Positions 1 to 8,134 of a stretch of DNA of 64,000 nt are shown in pieces. The notes under the pieces are model-generated. The model saw only the letters and a program-made list of their open reading frames with translations, searched no databases and was not told where the DNA came from. Location of the stretch: assembly GCA_963794475.1 (NCBI GenBank), contig CAWCDW010000003.1, positions 1,054,001-1,118,000 of the forward strand, given 5' to 3'. This DNA comes from GAS188 sp963794475 (GTDB taxonomy: Bacteria; Pseudomonadota; Alphaproteobacteria; Rhizobiales; Beijerinckiaceae). The translations under genes and the position numbers were made by a program. The stretch's first letter is position 1. Every line of letters begins with the position of its first letter.

Positions 1-310
1 GATCGGCCCAGTTTTGATGCTTCGCGCCGAGGATCGCGATTTGGGCCGAATCCAGGATATGGCGGGTCCAGAGGCTCTCGAGCGTGGAGGAAGCGACGAG
101 ATTTATCGCCCTTTGCCACTTCACGAGAAGGTCGGCATAACTCTGGAGGCGCTCCAATGTTTCACGTGAAACCTCAAGCGAGGAGACCGCTCGCTCGCGA
201 TTTTGGCGCAGCGCATCCGCCAGATTGAGCTCCGCTTCTTTGGAACGAGGCACTTTAACGCGGGCTGTTTTCAACCCCGACGGTCCGGGCGGGATTGGTG
301 GCCGTCGCAT
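1..310 (-). CDS. rsmG: RsmG (GidB) 16S rRNA m7G methyltransferase, 5' part only
   Basis: The first about 103 codons are present; the gene continues past base 1. RsmG is the SAM-dependent enzyme that makes m7G at position 527 of 16S rRNA. The translation contains the family's N-terminal signature, a LVKWQRAINLV stretch followed by LESLWTRHILDSAQ. The ATG at 310-308 shares one base with the stop codon of mnmG (TGATG), so translation is probably coupled. A ParB-type site lies inside the coding sequence. In alphaproteobacteria the next genes are normally parA and parB, outside this window. Identity is firm from the motif and from its position after mnmG; the rest of the protein cannot be judged. 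Confidence 0.93.
   Translation of the reverse strand, partial: MRRPPIPPGPSGLKTARVKVPRSKEAELNLADALRQNRERAVSSLEVSRETLERLQSYADLLVKWQRAINLVASSTLESLWTRHILDSAQIAILGAKHQNWAD
158..173. promoter_or_regulatory. parS-type ParB binding site (15/16)
   Basis: TGTTTCACGTGAAACC matches the parS consensus TGTTTCACGTGAAACA at 15 of 16 positions. It lies inside rsmG, a usual place for chromosomal parS sites in bacteria with parAB near gidB. It is expected to load ParB for origin segregation; function is inferred from sequence only. Confidence 0.8.
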
Positions 311-2184
311 CAGCTCGCGCCACGAGAACGCGCTCCCTGATCTGCCCCCCGCGCATTGAGCGCCAAGATCGCCAAACCGGCGGGCGTCATGCCTTCGATC
401 CGGCTCGCCTGGCCCAAGGTTTCGGGGCGAACCTGCGCGAGCTTTTGGCGCAGCTCGTTTGAAAGCCCGGACATGGTGTCGAAACGGAGGCCGTGTGGAA
501 GCCGCCGCGTTTCCTCCCGTTCAAAGCTGTCAATGTCTTGCTTCTGGCGCTCCAAATAAACCGAATATCGCGCTTCGGTCGCCAGGCGCTCGGCGAGCCT
601 TTCGTCGATTTCGGCCATTTCCGGCCAGATCCGGCGAAGCGCCGAAAGCTCGATGTTTGGATAGGATAGGAGCTCGAAGGCACTCCTGCGTCCGCCATCC
701 TGGTTGAGCTTGAGCCCGTAAGCGGCGGCTTTGTTCGGCGTGACCGAAGTTTCGCGGAGCATACGGCGCCATCGATCGAGCTCGCGCATCCGCATCTCGT
801 GCTGAGCGCGCCGTTGCGGCCGCACGCAACCGAGCTCGGTGGCGAGTGGCGTGAGCCGTTCATCGGCATTGTCCACGCGCAAGCTCAGCCTGTATTCCGA
901 GCGCGAGGTGAACATACGATAGGGTTCCGTCACGCCCTTGGTCACGAGATCGTCGACCATGACGCCGATGAAGGCCTGACTTCTTGGAATTGAGACCGGC
1001 TCAAAACCGCCTGCCCGGCGGCCCGCGTTAATGCCGGCCAAGACCCCCTGCCCGGCGGCTTCCTCGTATCCGGTGGTCCCATTGATTTGGCCGGCGAGAA
1101 AAAGCCCTTCGACCTTTTTCAGCTCGAGGCTCGGGCGAAGCGCGCGGGGATCGACATAGTCATATTCGATCGCGTAGGCCGGACGGAGCATGCGCGCGGA
1201 TTCGAGGCCCGGAATGGTCGACAGGAACTCCTGTTGAACCTCTTCGGGAAGTGATGACGAGATGCCGTTCGGATAAACGGATGGCGTATTGAGACCCTCA
1301 GGTTCCAGGAAAATCTGATGTCCCTGACGATCGGGGAAACGCACGACTTTATCCTCGATCGACGGGCAATATCGCGGGCCGCGCCCTTCGATATCGCCGG
1401 AAAAGACTGGCGCCCGCCCGAGATTCCTACGAATTACGGAATGGGTTGCCTCGGTCGTATGAGTGATGTGGCAGGCAATCTGCGGGTTCACCGGGCTCGC
1501 CGAATCGACGCAGAACATCTCGGGGGAGATATCGCCGGCCTGGCTTTCAAGGCTTTCGTAGGCGATCGTCCGCCCATCGAGGCGCGGCGGCGTGCCCGTC
1601 TTCAGGCGTCCCAGCGGCAATTCGAGCTTCTTGAATCTCTCGGCAAGCGCGACGGAAGGCGCCTCGCCGATGCGGCCAGCCGAGAGCTTCACCGGCCCGA
1701 TATGGATGATGCCGCGAAGGAAAGTTCCTGTCGTCACGACCACGGCCCCGCAGGCGAGCCGGCGACGGTCGGAGGTCCAGACGGCTTGAACTTTCCCCTC
1801 CACAATATCGAGATCGACGGCTTCCCCCTGCGCTACGCTTAGCCCGTGCACCTCACCCAGCAGGCCCTGAACCGCGTTTCGATAAAGCACCCGGTCGCAT
1901 TGCGCGCGCGGGCCCCTTACGGCTGCGCCTTTACGGCGATTGAGCACCCTGAACTGAATGCCGGCAAGATCGGCAGCGCGCGCCATCACGCCGTCAAATG
2001 CATCCACCTCCCGAACCAGATGTCCCTTGCCGATGCCGCCGATGGCCGGGTTGCAGGACATTTCCCCCAGCGCTTCGGGTTTCAGCGTCAAAAGCAGCGT
2101 GCGCGCGCCCGTGCGCGCCGCTGCGGCCGCGGCTTCAGCCCCGGCATGCCCGCCGCCGATCACGATCACATCGAATGAGCTCAT
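310..2184 (-). CDS. mnmG: MnmG (GidA) tRNA uridine-34 5-carboxymethylaminomethyl modification enzyme
   Basis: The 624-residue protein has the usual length for MnmG, the FAD enzyme that with MnmE builds cmnm5U at the wobble position of several tRNAs. The N-terminus shows the FAD dinucleotide motif VIVIGGGHAGAEAA, followed by the conserved EMSCNPAIGGIGKGHLVREV region and, further on, GLFLAGQINGTTGYEEAAGQG. The C-terminal helical domain that contacts MnmE and tRNA is complete. It lies between mnmE and rsmG on the same strand, the standard alphaproteobacterial order, and its TGA overlaps the rsmG start. A perfect ParB site lies in the 72-bp gap to mnmE. Nothing unusual is seen in the protein itself. 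Confidence 0.98.
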   Translation of the reverse strand: MSSFDVIVIGGGHAGAEAAAAAARTGARTLLLTLKPEALGEMSCNPAIGGIGKGHLVREVDAFDGVMARAADLAGIQFRVLNRRKGAAVRGPRAQCDRVLYRNAVQGLLGEVHGLSVAQGEAVDLDIVEGKVQAVWTSDRRRLACGAVVVTTGTFLRGIIHIGPVKLSAGRIGEAPSVALAERFKKLELPLGRLKTGTPPRLDGRTIAYESLESQAGDISPEMFCVDSASPVNPQIACHITHTTEATHSVIRRNLGRAPVFSGDIEGRGPRYCPSIEDKVVRFPDRQGHQIFLEPEGLNTPSVYPNGISSSLPEEVQQEFLSTIPGLESARMLRPAYAIEYDYVDPRALRPSLELKKVEGLFLAGQINGTTGYEEAAGQGVLAGINAGRRAGGFEPVSIPRSQAFIGVMVDDLVTKGVTEPYRMFTSRSEYRLSLRVDNADERLTPLATELGCVRPQRRAQHEMRMRELDRWRRMLRETSVTPNKAAAYGLKLNQDGGRRSAFELLSYPNIELSALRRIWPEMAEIDERLAERLATEARYSVYLERQKQDIDSFEREETRRLPHGLRFDTMSGLSNELRQKLAQVRPETLGQASRIEGMTPAGLAILALNARGADQGARSRGAS

Positions 2185-2240
2185 GAAGCGTCTCTAGCAG
2201 AAAATCTGCCTTCCCGCCTATGCGCCAGTGCGCACGCCCG

Positions 2241-2256
2241 TGTTTCACGTGAAACA
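2241..2256. promoter_or_regulatory. parS ParB binding site (perfect 16-mer)
   Basis: TGTTTCACGTGAAACA is an exact match to the bacterial parS consensus. It abuts the mnmE stop codon (2257-2259) in the mnmE-mnmG gap. Together with the site at 158-173 it marks an origin-proximal centromere about 4.7 kb from the putative oriC. Confidence 0.92.
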
Positions 2257-3588
2257 TCATTTTCCAATACAAAAGGCCGCAAAAATCTCCCCAAGCACCT
2301 CCTCCACATTGATCTGCCCGACAAGGCGCCCCAAAGCGTTCATCGCGCGTCGCAAATGCTCGGCCTGGAGTTCAATCTCCTTGGGCTGACCGCCGTCGAC
2401 GGCACCAAGTTCGGCGTAAAGCGTCCGCAATTCGTCCGCGCACGCGCGAAGCGCAGCCCGTTGCCGCGCTCGCGTGATCAAAACGCTTTCTTCCGAGCCC
2501 GCGAGCTCCCGGACGCGCGAGATCAGCCATTCCAGCAAATCACCGATCCCGGCTCCTGTCTCGGCGCTGATCGCAAGACTGCCCGCGACAAAATCGGGGG
2601 CCGCCAAATCCAGCTTGGTCGCGATCCGCGCACAATTCCCAAGCCCGGCCGGCATAGCCAAGCCCGTTTCCGTCACCGGCTCGAGCCAAAGAACGAGGTC
2701 GCTCTTCTCGACCCGCTGCCGTGCTCGAGCCACGCCCATGGCCTCGATCACATCCGCACCCTCCCGCTGGCCCGCAGTATCGACCAAGGTAACGGGCACA
2801 CCGCCGAGCTCGAGATGCACCTCGACCGGGTCCCGTGTGGTCCCCGCGAAGGGTGAGACGATCGCTGCCTCTCTTCGCGCGAGGAGGTTCAACAATGTCG
2901 ATTTTCCGGCATTCGGCGGCCCGGCGATTGCCACGACCACCCCGTCGCGAAGCCGCTCCCCTCGCCCGCCATCGTCCAAAACAGCTTCGATTTCAGCCAA
3001 CACTGTTTTTACGCGCGGCCTCGCCTCGCTCGCGACATCGGTTGTGACGTCTGCCTCATCGGAAAAATCGATCGCAGCCTCGACGAGCGACATCGCGGAC
3101 AGGAGCTCTTGGCGCCAAACGGAGACCCGTTCCGACAGCCCCCCTCTCGCGAGCCGCTGCGCGAGCTTGAGCTGACCTTCCGTTTCGGCGCTCACCACGT
3201 CGCCCAGACCCTCGACCTCGACGAGGTCGAGCTTTCCGTTCACGAAGGCGCGCCTGGTGAATTCACCCGCCTCCGCCGGCCGCAAGCCCCCGATCCGCGA
3301 AAGCGCGTCGAGAAGGCGCATCACGACGGCGCGCCCGCCATGGAGTTGGAATTCCCCCATGTCCTCGCCGGTGAAGCTCCGAGGAGCAAAAAAGCAAAGG
3401 CCCAAACCCTTGTCGATGATCTCCCCGTCCCCTTGATGACGCACGGTTACCAAGGTCGCCATCCGCTCTCGCGGCACCTTTCCGCACAGAATCCGAAACA
3501 CATCGGCGACGGCCGAGCCACTCAATCGCACGACGGCGACGCCGGCTCGCCCCTGGCCGGACGAGAGGGCATAAATGGTGTCGCTCAC
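2257..3588 (-). CDS. mnmE: MnmE (TrmE) tRNA modification GTPase
   Basis: The 443-residue protein is the GTPase partner of MnmG in wobble-uridine modification. Visible parts are an N-terminal tetrahydrofolate-binding domain (IYALSSGQGRAGVAVVRLSG at the start), an embedded Ras-like G domain with P-loop GPPNAGKSTLLN, G2/G3 elements FAGTTRDPVE and VDTAGQRE, and a G4-like TKLD. The protein ends in CIGK, the invariant C-terminal motif whose Cys is needed for modification. Length matches the family. It is co-oriented with mnmG and followed directly by a parS site. The 223 bp upstream, to the rho stop, contain no other gene. Confidence 0.98.
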   Translation of the reverse strand: MSDTIYALSSGQGRAGVAVVRLSGSAVADVFRILCGKVPRERMATLVTVRHQGDGEIIDKGLGLCFFAPRSFTGEDMGEFQLHGGRAVVMRLLDALSRIGGLRPAEAGEFTRRAFVNGKLDLVEVEGLGDVVSAETEGQLKLAQRLARGGLSERVSVWRQELLSAMSLVEAAIDFSDEADVTTDVASEARPRVKTVLAEIEAVLDDGGRGERLRDGVVVAIAGPPNAGKSTLLNLLARREAAIVSPFAGTTRDPVEVHLELGGVPVTLVDTAGQREGADVIEAMGVARARQRVEKSDLVLWLEPVTETGLAMPAGLGNCARIATKLDLAAPDFVAGSLAISAETGAGIGDLLEWLISRVRELAGSEESVLITRARQRAALRACADELRTLYAELGAVDGGQPKEIELQAEHLRRAMNALGRLVGQINVEEVLGEIFAAFCIGK

Positions 3589-3811
3589 GACAGCGCCTCA
3601 ATGAGCTTTTGCGTCTTGTAGGATCGCGCCGCGACAAACCAAACGCCAGCGTCCTTGCTCCGCGAGCCGAGCAGCACCGCGTCACCTGCGAGGCTCCGCC
3701 GAACGCGCGAATACCGCACAAATCTTTGTTTGCGCTCCCTTTTCCCGGAGCCGCCCACGCCCGTGCCTTGCCGGGAAGTGCGCCGCTCAACGGCATGCCG
3801 AGCCGACGGAT

Positions 3812-5077
3812 TTACGTATTCATCAACTCGAAGAAATCACCGTTCGTCTTCGTCTGGCGAAGCTTGTCCAACAAGAACTCGATGGCGTCGACCGTGCCCA
3901 TCGGGTTGAGGATGCGGCGCAGCACATACATCTTCTTGAGCACTTCCGGCGGAACGAGCAGCTCTTCCTTGCGCGTGCCGGACCGGGTGATGTCCAGCGC
4001 CGGGAAGGTACGCTTGTCGGAAACCTTCCGGTCGAGAATGATTTCCGAATTGCCCGTGCCCTTGAACTCTTCGAAAATCACCTCATCCATGCGGCTTCCC
4101 GTATCGATCAGCGCCGTCGCGATGATGGTGAGCGAGCCGCCTTCCTCGATGTTGCGCGCCGCGCCGAAGAAGCGCTTCGGTCGCTGCAAGGCATTGGCGT
4201 CGACGCCTCCCGTCAGCACCTTGCCAGAAGAAGGCACCACGGTGTTGTAGGCCCGCCCGAGGCGGGTGATCGAATCGAGAAGAATCACCACGTCCCTGCC
4301 GTGCTCGACGAGGCGCTTCGCCTTTTCAATCACCATCTCGGCCACCTGAACATGCCGCGAGGCCGGCTCGTCGAAGGTCGAGGACACAACCTCTCCGCGC
4401 ACCGAGCGCTGCATGTCAGTCACCTCCTCGGGCCTCTCATCGATGAGAAGCACGATGAGGTAGCTTTCCGGATGATTGCTGGTGATCGACTGGGCGATGT
4501 TCTGCAGAAGCACCGTCTTACCCGTGCGCGGGGGCGAGACGATGAGGGCGCGTTGGCCCTTGCCGATCGGCGCCACGATGTCGATCAGGCGCGCCGAATA
4601 ATCCTTCTTGGTCGGATCCTCGATCTCGAGGCGCAGGCGCTTATCGGGATAAAGCGGGGTGAGGTTGTCAAAATGGACTTTGTGGCGGACCTTCTCCGGA
4701 TCCTCGAAATTGATCGAGTTTACCTTAAGCAGCGCGAAATAGCGCTCGCCTTCCTTCGGGCTTCGGATCATGCCCTCGACCGTATCGCCGGTCCGGAGGC
4801 CAAATCGACGGATTTGCGAAGGGGAAACGTAAATATCGTCGGGTCCGGCGAGATAATTCGCCTCGGGAGAGCGCAGGAAACCAAACCCGTCCTGCAAGAC
4901 TTCGACGACGCCTTCTCCGATGATCTCGACCTGATTGGCCGCTTGTTGCTTTAAAATTGCGAATAACAATTCCTGCTTACGCATGGAATTTGCGTTTTCG
5001 ACCTTGAGCTCCTCGGCGAAAGCCAAAAGCTCGGTCGGGGTCCTACCCTTCAAATCATGAAGTTTAATTTCTGCCAT
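3812..5077 (-). CDS. rho: Transcription termination factor Rho
   Basis: The 421-residue protein is the hexameric RNA helicase that terminates transcription. The N-terminal Rho helix-turn (MAEIKLHDLKGRTPTELLAF), the cold-shock-like RNA-binding domain with GFGFLRSPEANYL, the Walker A segment IVSPPRTGKTVLLQNIA and the Walker B segment LIVLLIDERPEEVTDM are all visible, as is the downstream RNA-channel region (LTGGVDANALQRPKRFFGAARNI, cited here by its start at about residue 285). It sits between hemJ and mnmE on the minus strand, the standard position in alphaproteobacteria. The 283-bp gap upstream probably holds its promoter and leader; I see no certain attenuator there. Confidence 0.98.
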   Translation of the reverse strand: MAEIKLHDLKGRTPTELLAFAEELKVENANSMRKQELLFAILKQQAANQVEIIGEGVVEVLQDGFGFLRSPEANYLAGPDDIYVSPSQIRRFGLRTGDTVEGMIRSPKEGERYFALLKVNSINFEDPEKVRHKVHFDNLTPLYPDKRLRLEIEDPTKKDYSARLIDIVAPIGKGQRALIVSPPRTGKTVLLQNIAQSITSNHPESYLIVLLIDERPEEVTDMQRSVRGEVVSSTFDEPASRHVQVAEMVIEKAKRLVEHGRDVVILLDSITRLGRAYNTVVPSSGKVLTGGVDANALQRPKRFFGAARNIEEGGSLTIIATALIDTGSRMDEVIFEEFKGTGNSEIILDRKVSDKRTFPALDITRSGTRKEELLVPPEVLKKMYVLRRILNPMGTVDAIEFLLDKLRQTKTNGDFFELMNT

Positions 5078-5360
5078 CGCTTAAACCTTGGACGCCTTCG
5101 TTGGGAACGAGGCTGGCGAAACGCGAATCCGGGAAGATCGGACGTAATGGAGTTCAGGAGCCTCGAGGCTGATGCGGCGGGGCGCCGCCAAACTCCACCG
5201 ATCGATGAGAATCACGACCGAAGAACCGATCGCGCCCGCCAGATATAGACGTTTTGGGCCCAATGCACAAGGAGCGTCTCGTTCGCGGCGAATGCCGGGC
5301 GCATTTTTCGGTTGCCGGAGCCCTGCCCACTCGCCTCGGCCCGAGCCCTGCGCTTTTTCC

Positions 5361-5789
5361 TCAGAAAGGCTTCAACACGACGAGAAAAACGATCAGAACG
5401 AGGATGAGCGCCGGCACCTCATTGATGATCCGGTAAAAGCGCGGTGAGCGCGCCTCGCCGCCTTGCGACAACCCCCGCGCCTCCCGGACCAAGAAGCCAT
5501 GCAGCCCCGACAGCGCGAGCACCAGGGCGAGCTTGGCATGCAGCCAGCCTTGCGTCCAAGCCCCGCTCATCGCCGCGAGCCAAAGGCCGAAACCCCAGCT
5601 CGCCAGCATGGCCGGCAGCATGATCACTTTCAAAAGCCGGCGCTCCATGACGGCGAAGGTGGCGCGCGCTTCCGAATTCGGCGACGCTTGCACGTGGTAA
5701 ACGAAAAGTCTCGGCAAGTACAACATGCCCGCCATCCACGCAACTATACTTATGATATGCAGTGATTTTACGATGTTGTATGTATTCAC
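5361..5789 (-). CDS. hemJ: HemJ-type protoporphyrinogen IX oxidase, inner-membrane protein
   Basis: HemJ (UPF0093) oxidises protoporphyrinogen IX in many bacteria lacking HemY/HemG. The protein has about four hydrophobic segments and the family's N-terminal pattern: a His in KSLHIISIVAWMAGMLYLPR and a second in LFVYHVQ. I chose the GTG at 5789 because AGGTGA precedes it by four bases and the protein then starts with NTYNIVKSLH; an in-frame start at 5831 would add 14 residues and overlap hemE. The hemE stop is nine bases upstream, so the two heme genes are probably co-transcribed. The length of about 142 residues is normal. Confidence 0.93.
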   Translation of the reverse strand: MNTYNIVKSLHIISIVAWMAGMLYLPRLFVYHVQASPNSEARATFAVMERRLLKVIMLPAMLASWGFGLWLAAMSGAWTQGWLHAKLALVLALSGLHGFLVREARGLSQGGEARSPRFYRIINEVPALILVLIVFLVVLKPF

Positions 5790-5797
5790 GCGTTCAC

Positions 5798-6913
5798 CTA
5801 TCTTGCCCGGTGCGCTGGCTGGCGCACCCATTCGACCAATCGCTCGACATTCTCGACGGGAGTTTCCGGCAAAATCCCATGCCCCAGATTGAAGATATGC
5901 GGCATGCTTGCGAACCCCGAAAGCACCCGCTCAACGGCCCGGGCCAACGCCTCGCCGCCGGCGACGAGCGCCAACGGATCGAGATTGCCTTGCACGGGCG
6001 TTTTTGCCGTGGAAGAGGTCCCGGCCACCCCATCCGTCAAGAAAGAGGCGCAAGGGTCAACCGTCCAATCGAGGCCCACGGCATTCGCCCCCGTCGCCGC
6101 CGAGATGACGCCGGGCGCAAGCCCGCTACCCTTCGCAAAGGTGATGATCCGCGCCTGAGGCACTTTCGCCCGTAAGCCTTCCACGATGCGCCGGATCGGC
6201 GCGAGCGACCAATCGCCAAGAAAGGCCTGGGGAATGGCCCCGGCGAAGCTCTCGAAAATCTGCGCCGCCTCGACGCCCGCCGCAAACTGTGCGGAAAGAT
6301 ACGCGATCGACGCCTCGACCAAGCGGTCGATGAGCTCGCGGAAGGCCGCAGGATATCGGTAGGCGAAGAGCCGCGCCGGGGCGAGATCAGGCGTGCCGCG
6401 GCCCGCGATCATATAGCTCGCCACCGTCCAGGGCGCGCCGCAAAAACCCAGCATCGCGCAGCTTTCGGGCAAATCACGCTTTACGCGCGCAATCGTCTCG
6501 AAAATCGGCGCAAGCCGTTCGAGATCGATTTCAACCGCGAGGCGAGCGAGCCCCTCGGGGCTCCCGAGCGCCTCGAGTCTCGGCCCCTCGCCCTCGACGA
6601 AGCTGACCTTCTGGTTCATCGCATCGGGAATGACGAGGATATCGGAAAACAAGATCGCCGCGTCGAAGCCGAACCGCCTGATCGGTTGCAACGTCACTTC
6701 CGCTGCGAGCCTCGGCGTATAGGCGAGATCGAGCACTGTCCCGACCTTGCTGCGCAAGGCCCTATATTCGGGAAGAAAACGCCCCGCCTGTCGCATCAGC
6801 CAGATCGGCGGGGGATCGACGCGCGCCCCGTCGAGAACGGCGAGGATCGGTTTCGGTGAAGGGGGAGTCGAGGAGACGGGTTTTGGCACAGCCATGTCAG
6901 GTGAATGCGACAT
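5798..6913 (-). CDS. hemE: Uroporphyrinogen decarboxylase HemE
   Basis: HemE decarboxylates uroporphyrinogen III to coproporphyrinogen III. The signature PPIWLMRQAGRFLPEYR near residue 38, the SDILVIPDAM segment, and GFCGAPWTVASYM are all present, and the length of about 371 residues is only slightly above the family norm because of a Pro/Ser-rich N-terminus. The ATG at 6913 is preceded by a GGTGG stretch; a TTG at 6922 is an in-frame alternative. In Caulobacter and relatives hemE borders the chromosomal origin, which fits the AT-rich gap upstream of this gene. hemJ follows closely in the same direction. Confidence 0.96.
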   Translation of the reverse strand: MSHSPDMAVPKPVSSTPPSPKPILAVLDGARVDPPPIWLMRQAGRFLPEYRALRSKVGTVLDLAYTPRLAAEVTLQPIRRFGFDAAILFSDILVIPDAMNQKVSFVEGEGPRLEALGSPEGLARLAVEIDLERLAPIFETIARVKRDLPESCAMLGFCGAPWTVASYMIAGRGTPDLAPARLFAYRYPAAFRELIDRLVEASIAYLSAQFAAGVEAAQIFESFAGAIPQAFLGDWSLAPIRRIVEGLRAKVPQARIITFAKGSGLAPGVISAATGANAVGLDWTVDPCASFLTDGVAGTSSTAKTPVQGNLDPLALVAGGEALARAVERVLSGFASMPHIFNLGHGILPETPVENVERLVEWVRQPAHRAR

Positions 6914-7217
6914 GCCCACCAAAGAATCAAATTTAGATTAGAATCTTTTACTCTTGTTATTGGCGGGCAAAATGCGGTGAGCAATTTCCTCCAAGGCTTG
7001 TGCACGGCTTCCCGCCTTATTGGGGCAAAATCGCGCGCCCATAAGGGTTCACGAGGCCTTTCGTAAAAGCCAACAATTTTAACGATCTAAAGGCTCGCGC
7101 CGGCGCGTTATAGGCACATCATTCACAGCTTCCGCCGAAGTTCACAAGCGTTCGCGTTAGCAAAACCGAGCCAGGCGTCAGCCAATCCTGTTGAAGAGTT
7201 CGGCCCGCCATGCAAGG

Positions 7218-7241
7218 GAAAGAGCCGTGCCCGGCTCTTTC
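7218..7241. repeat. Perfect 10-bp stem hairpin in the putative oriC
   Basis: GAAAGAGCCG pairs perfectly with CGGCTCTTTC around a TGCC loop. It lies between the DnaA-box-like motifs and 62 bases before ppsR. It could be a terminator, an origin structural element or a leader hairpin; no long T-run follows on either strand. Confidence 0.7.
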
Positions 7242-7270
7242 TCATTTCCTTCCACAGCGATTCACAGCTT

Positions 7271-7303
7271 GCGCGCTCTCGCCGCGCGCTCTCGCCGCGC
7301 GCT
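7271..7303. repeat. 13-bp tandem repeat (2.5 copies) abutting the ppsR start codon
   Basis: GCGCGCTCTCGCC occurs at 7271-7283 and 7284-7296, followed by a partial GCGCGCT that ends directly at the ppsR ATG. No Shine-Dalgarno motif is visible, so the repeat occupies the place of the ribosome binding site. Confidence 0.85.
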
Positions 7304-8134
7304 ATGAGCCGAAATTATTTCCATCTTCATCTCGTATCCGACTCCACGGGAGAGACGTTGATCGCGGCGAGCCGGGCGGCGTCCGCCCTTTACCCAGGGG
7401 TGTCCGCAATCGAGCATGTATATCCCTTGGTGCGCACGCGCGACCAACTCAGCCGCGTTATCGGCGAGATCGAGCGCGAGCCCGGCATCGTGCTTTACAC
7501 CCTCGTCGAACCGCAGCTCTCGGGCCAGCTCGAGGAGGAGTGCCGCACCATCGGCTGCCCCTCGCTCTCGGTGCTCAAGCCCGTTTCGGATCTGTTCGGG
7601 GCCTATCTCGGCACCGAGACGACGCCGCGTGCCGGCGCCCAGCATGTCCTCAACGCGGAATATTTCAAGCGCATCGACGCGCTGAACTACACCATGCTGC
7701 ATGATGACGGGCAGCTTCCGGAGGATTTCGATTCCGCCGATGTCATTCTCGTGGGCGTCAGCCGCACCTCGAAGACACCGACGAGCATCTATCTCGCCAA
7801 TCGCGGCATCAAGACCGCCAATGTCCCGCTCGTCCCCGGCATTGCACCGCCCACAGGCCTCGAGGAGACCAAGCGCGCGCTCGTCATCGGGCTCGTCGCG
7901 ACGCCCGAGCGCATCGTGCAGATCCGGCAAAACCGGCTCCTCTCGCTCAAGGCGACGAATGACACGTCCTATGTCGATCGCGACGCGGTCGCCGAAGAGA
8001 TCGCCGCCTCGCGCCGGCTCTGCGCGCGCCATTCCTGGCCCGTCATCGATGTGACGCGGCGCTCGATCGAGGAAACCGCGGCGACCGTCATCGACCTCTA
8101 CCGCGCTCATCGACTGAAATTCATCGTCGAATGA
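7304..8134 (+). CDS. ppsR: Pyruvate, phosphate dikinase regulatory protein family (PSRP, DUF299)
   Basis: Members of this family are bifunctional ADP-dependent kinase / Pi-dependent pyrophosphorylases that switch PPDK or PEP synthase off and on. The protein begins with the conserved FHLHLVSDSTGETL and carries the P-loop GVSRTSKTPTSIYLAN near residue 150, followed by NVPLVPG. The 276-residue length is typical. It is the first plus-strand gene beyond the putative origin and overlaps maf by four bases (ATGA). The start codon is fixed by the conserved N-terminus although no Shine-Dalgarno sequence precedes it. Whether the target is PPDK or PEP synthase cannot be told here. Confidence 0.95.
   Translation: MSRNYFHLHLVSDSTGETLIAASRAASALYPGVSAIEHVYPLVRTRDQLSRVIGEIEREPGIVLYTLVEPQLSGQLEEECRTIGCPSLSVLKPVSDLFGAYLGTETTPRAGAQHVLNAEYFKRIDALNYTMLHDDGQLPEDFDSADVILVGVSRTSKTPTSIYLANRGIKTANVPLVPGIAPPTGLEETKRALVIGLVATPERIVQIRQNRLLSLKATNDTSYVDRDAVAEEIAASRRLCARHSWPVIDVTRRSIEETAATVIDLYRAHRLKFIVE

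Larger units (their letters stand above)
6914..7303. other. Putative chromosomal replication origin (oriC) between hemE and ppsR
   Basis: This is a 390-bp gap between divergent hemE and ppsR. It contains a strongly AT-rich stretch at 6921-6962, a second one at 7071-7091, GANTC (CcrM-type) sites at 6924-6928 and 6941-6945, and several DnaA-box-like motifs ending in CACA: TCATTCACA (7119-7127, 7/9 to TTATCCACA), AAGTTCACA (7138-7146), CCTTCCACA (7248-7256) and CGATTCACA (7258-7266). It also holds a 10-bp hairpin and a tandem repeat, listed separately. In Caulobacter oriC lies between hemE and the ppsR-like gene, with maf-aroE-coaE-dnaQ beyond, exactly as here. Flanking genes diverge from the gap. 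No consensus DnaA box or TTAA-N7-TTAA CtrA site was found, so the call rests mainly on synteny. Confidence 0.65.
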
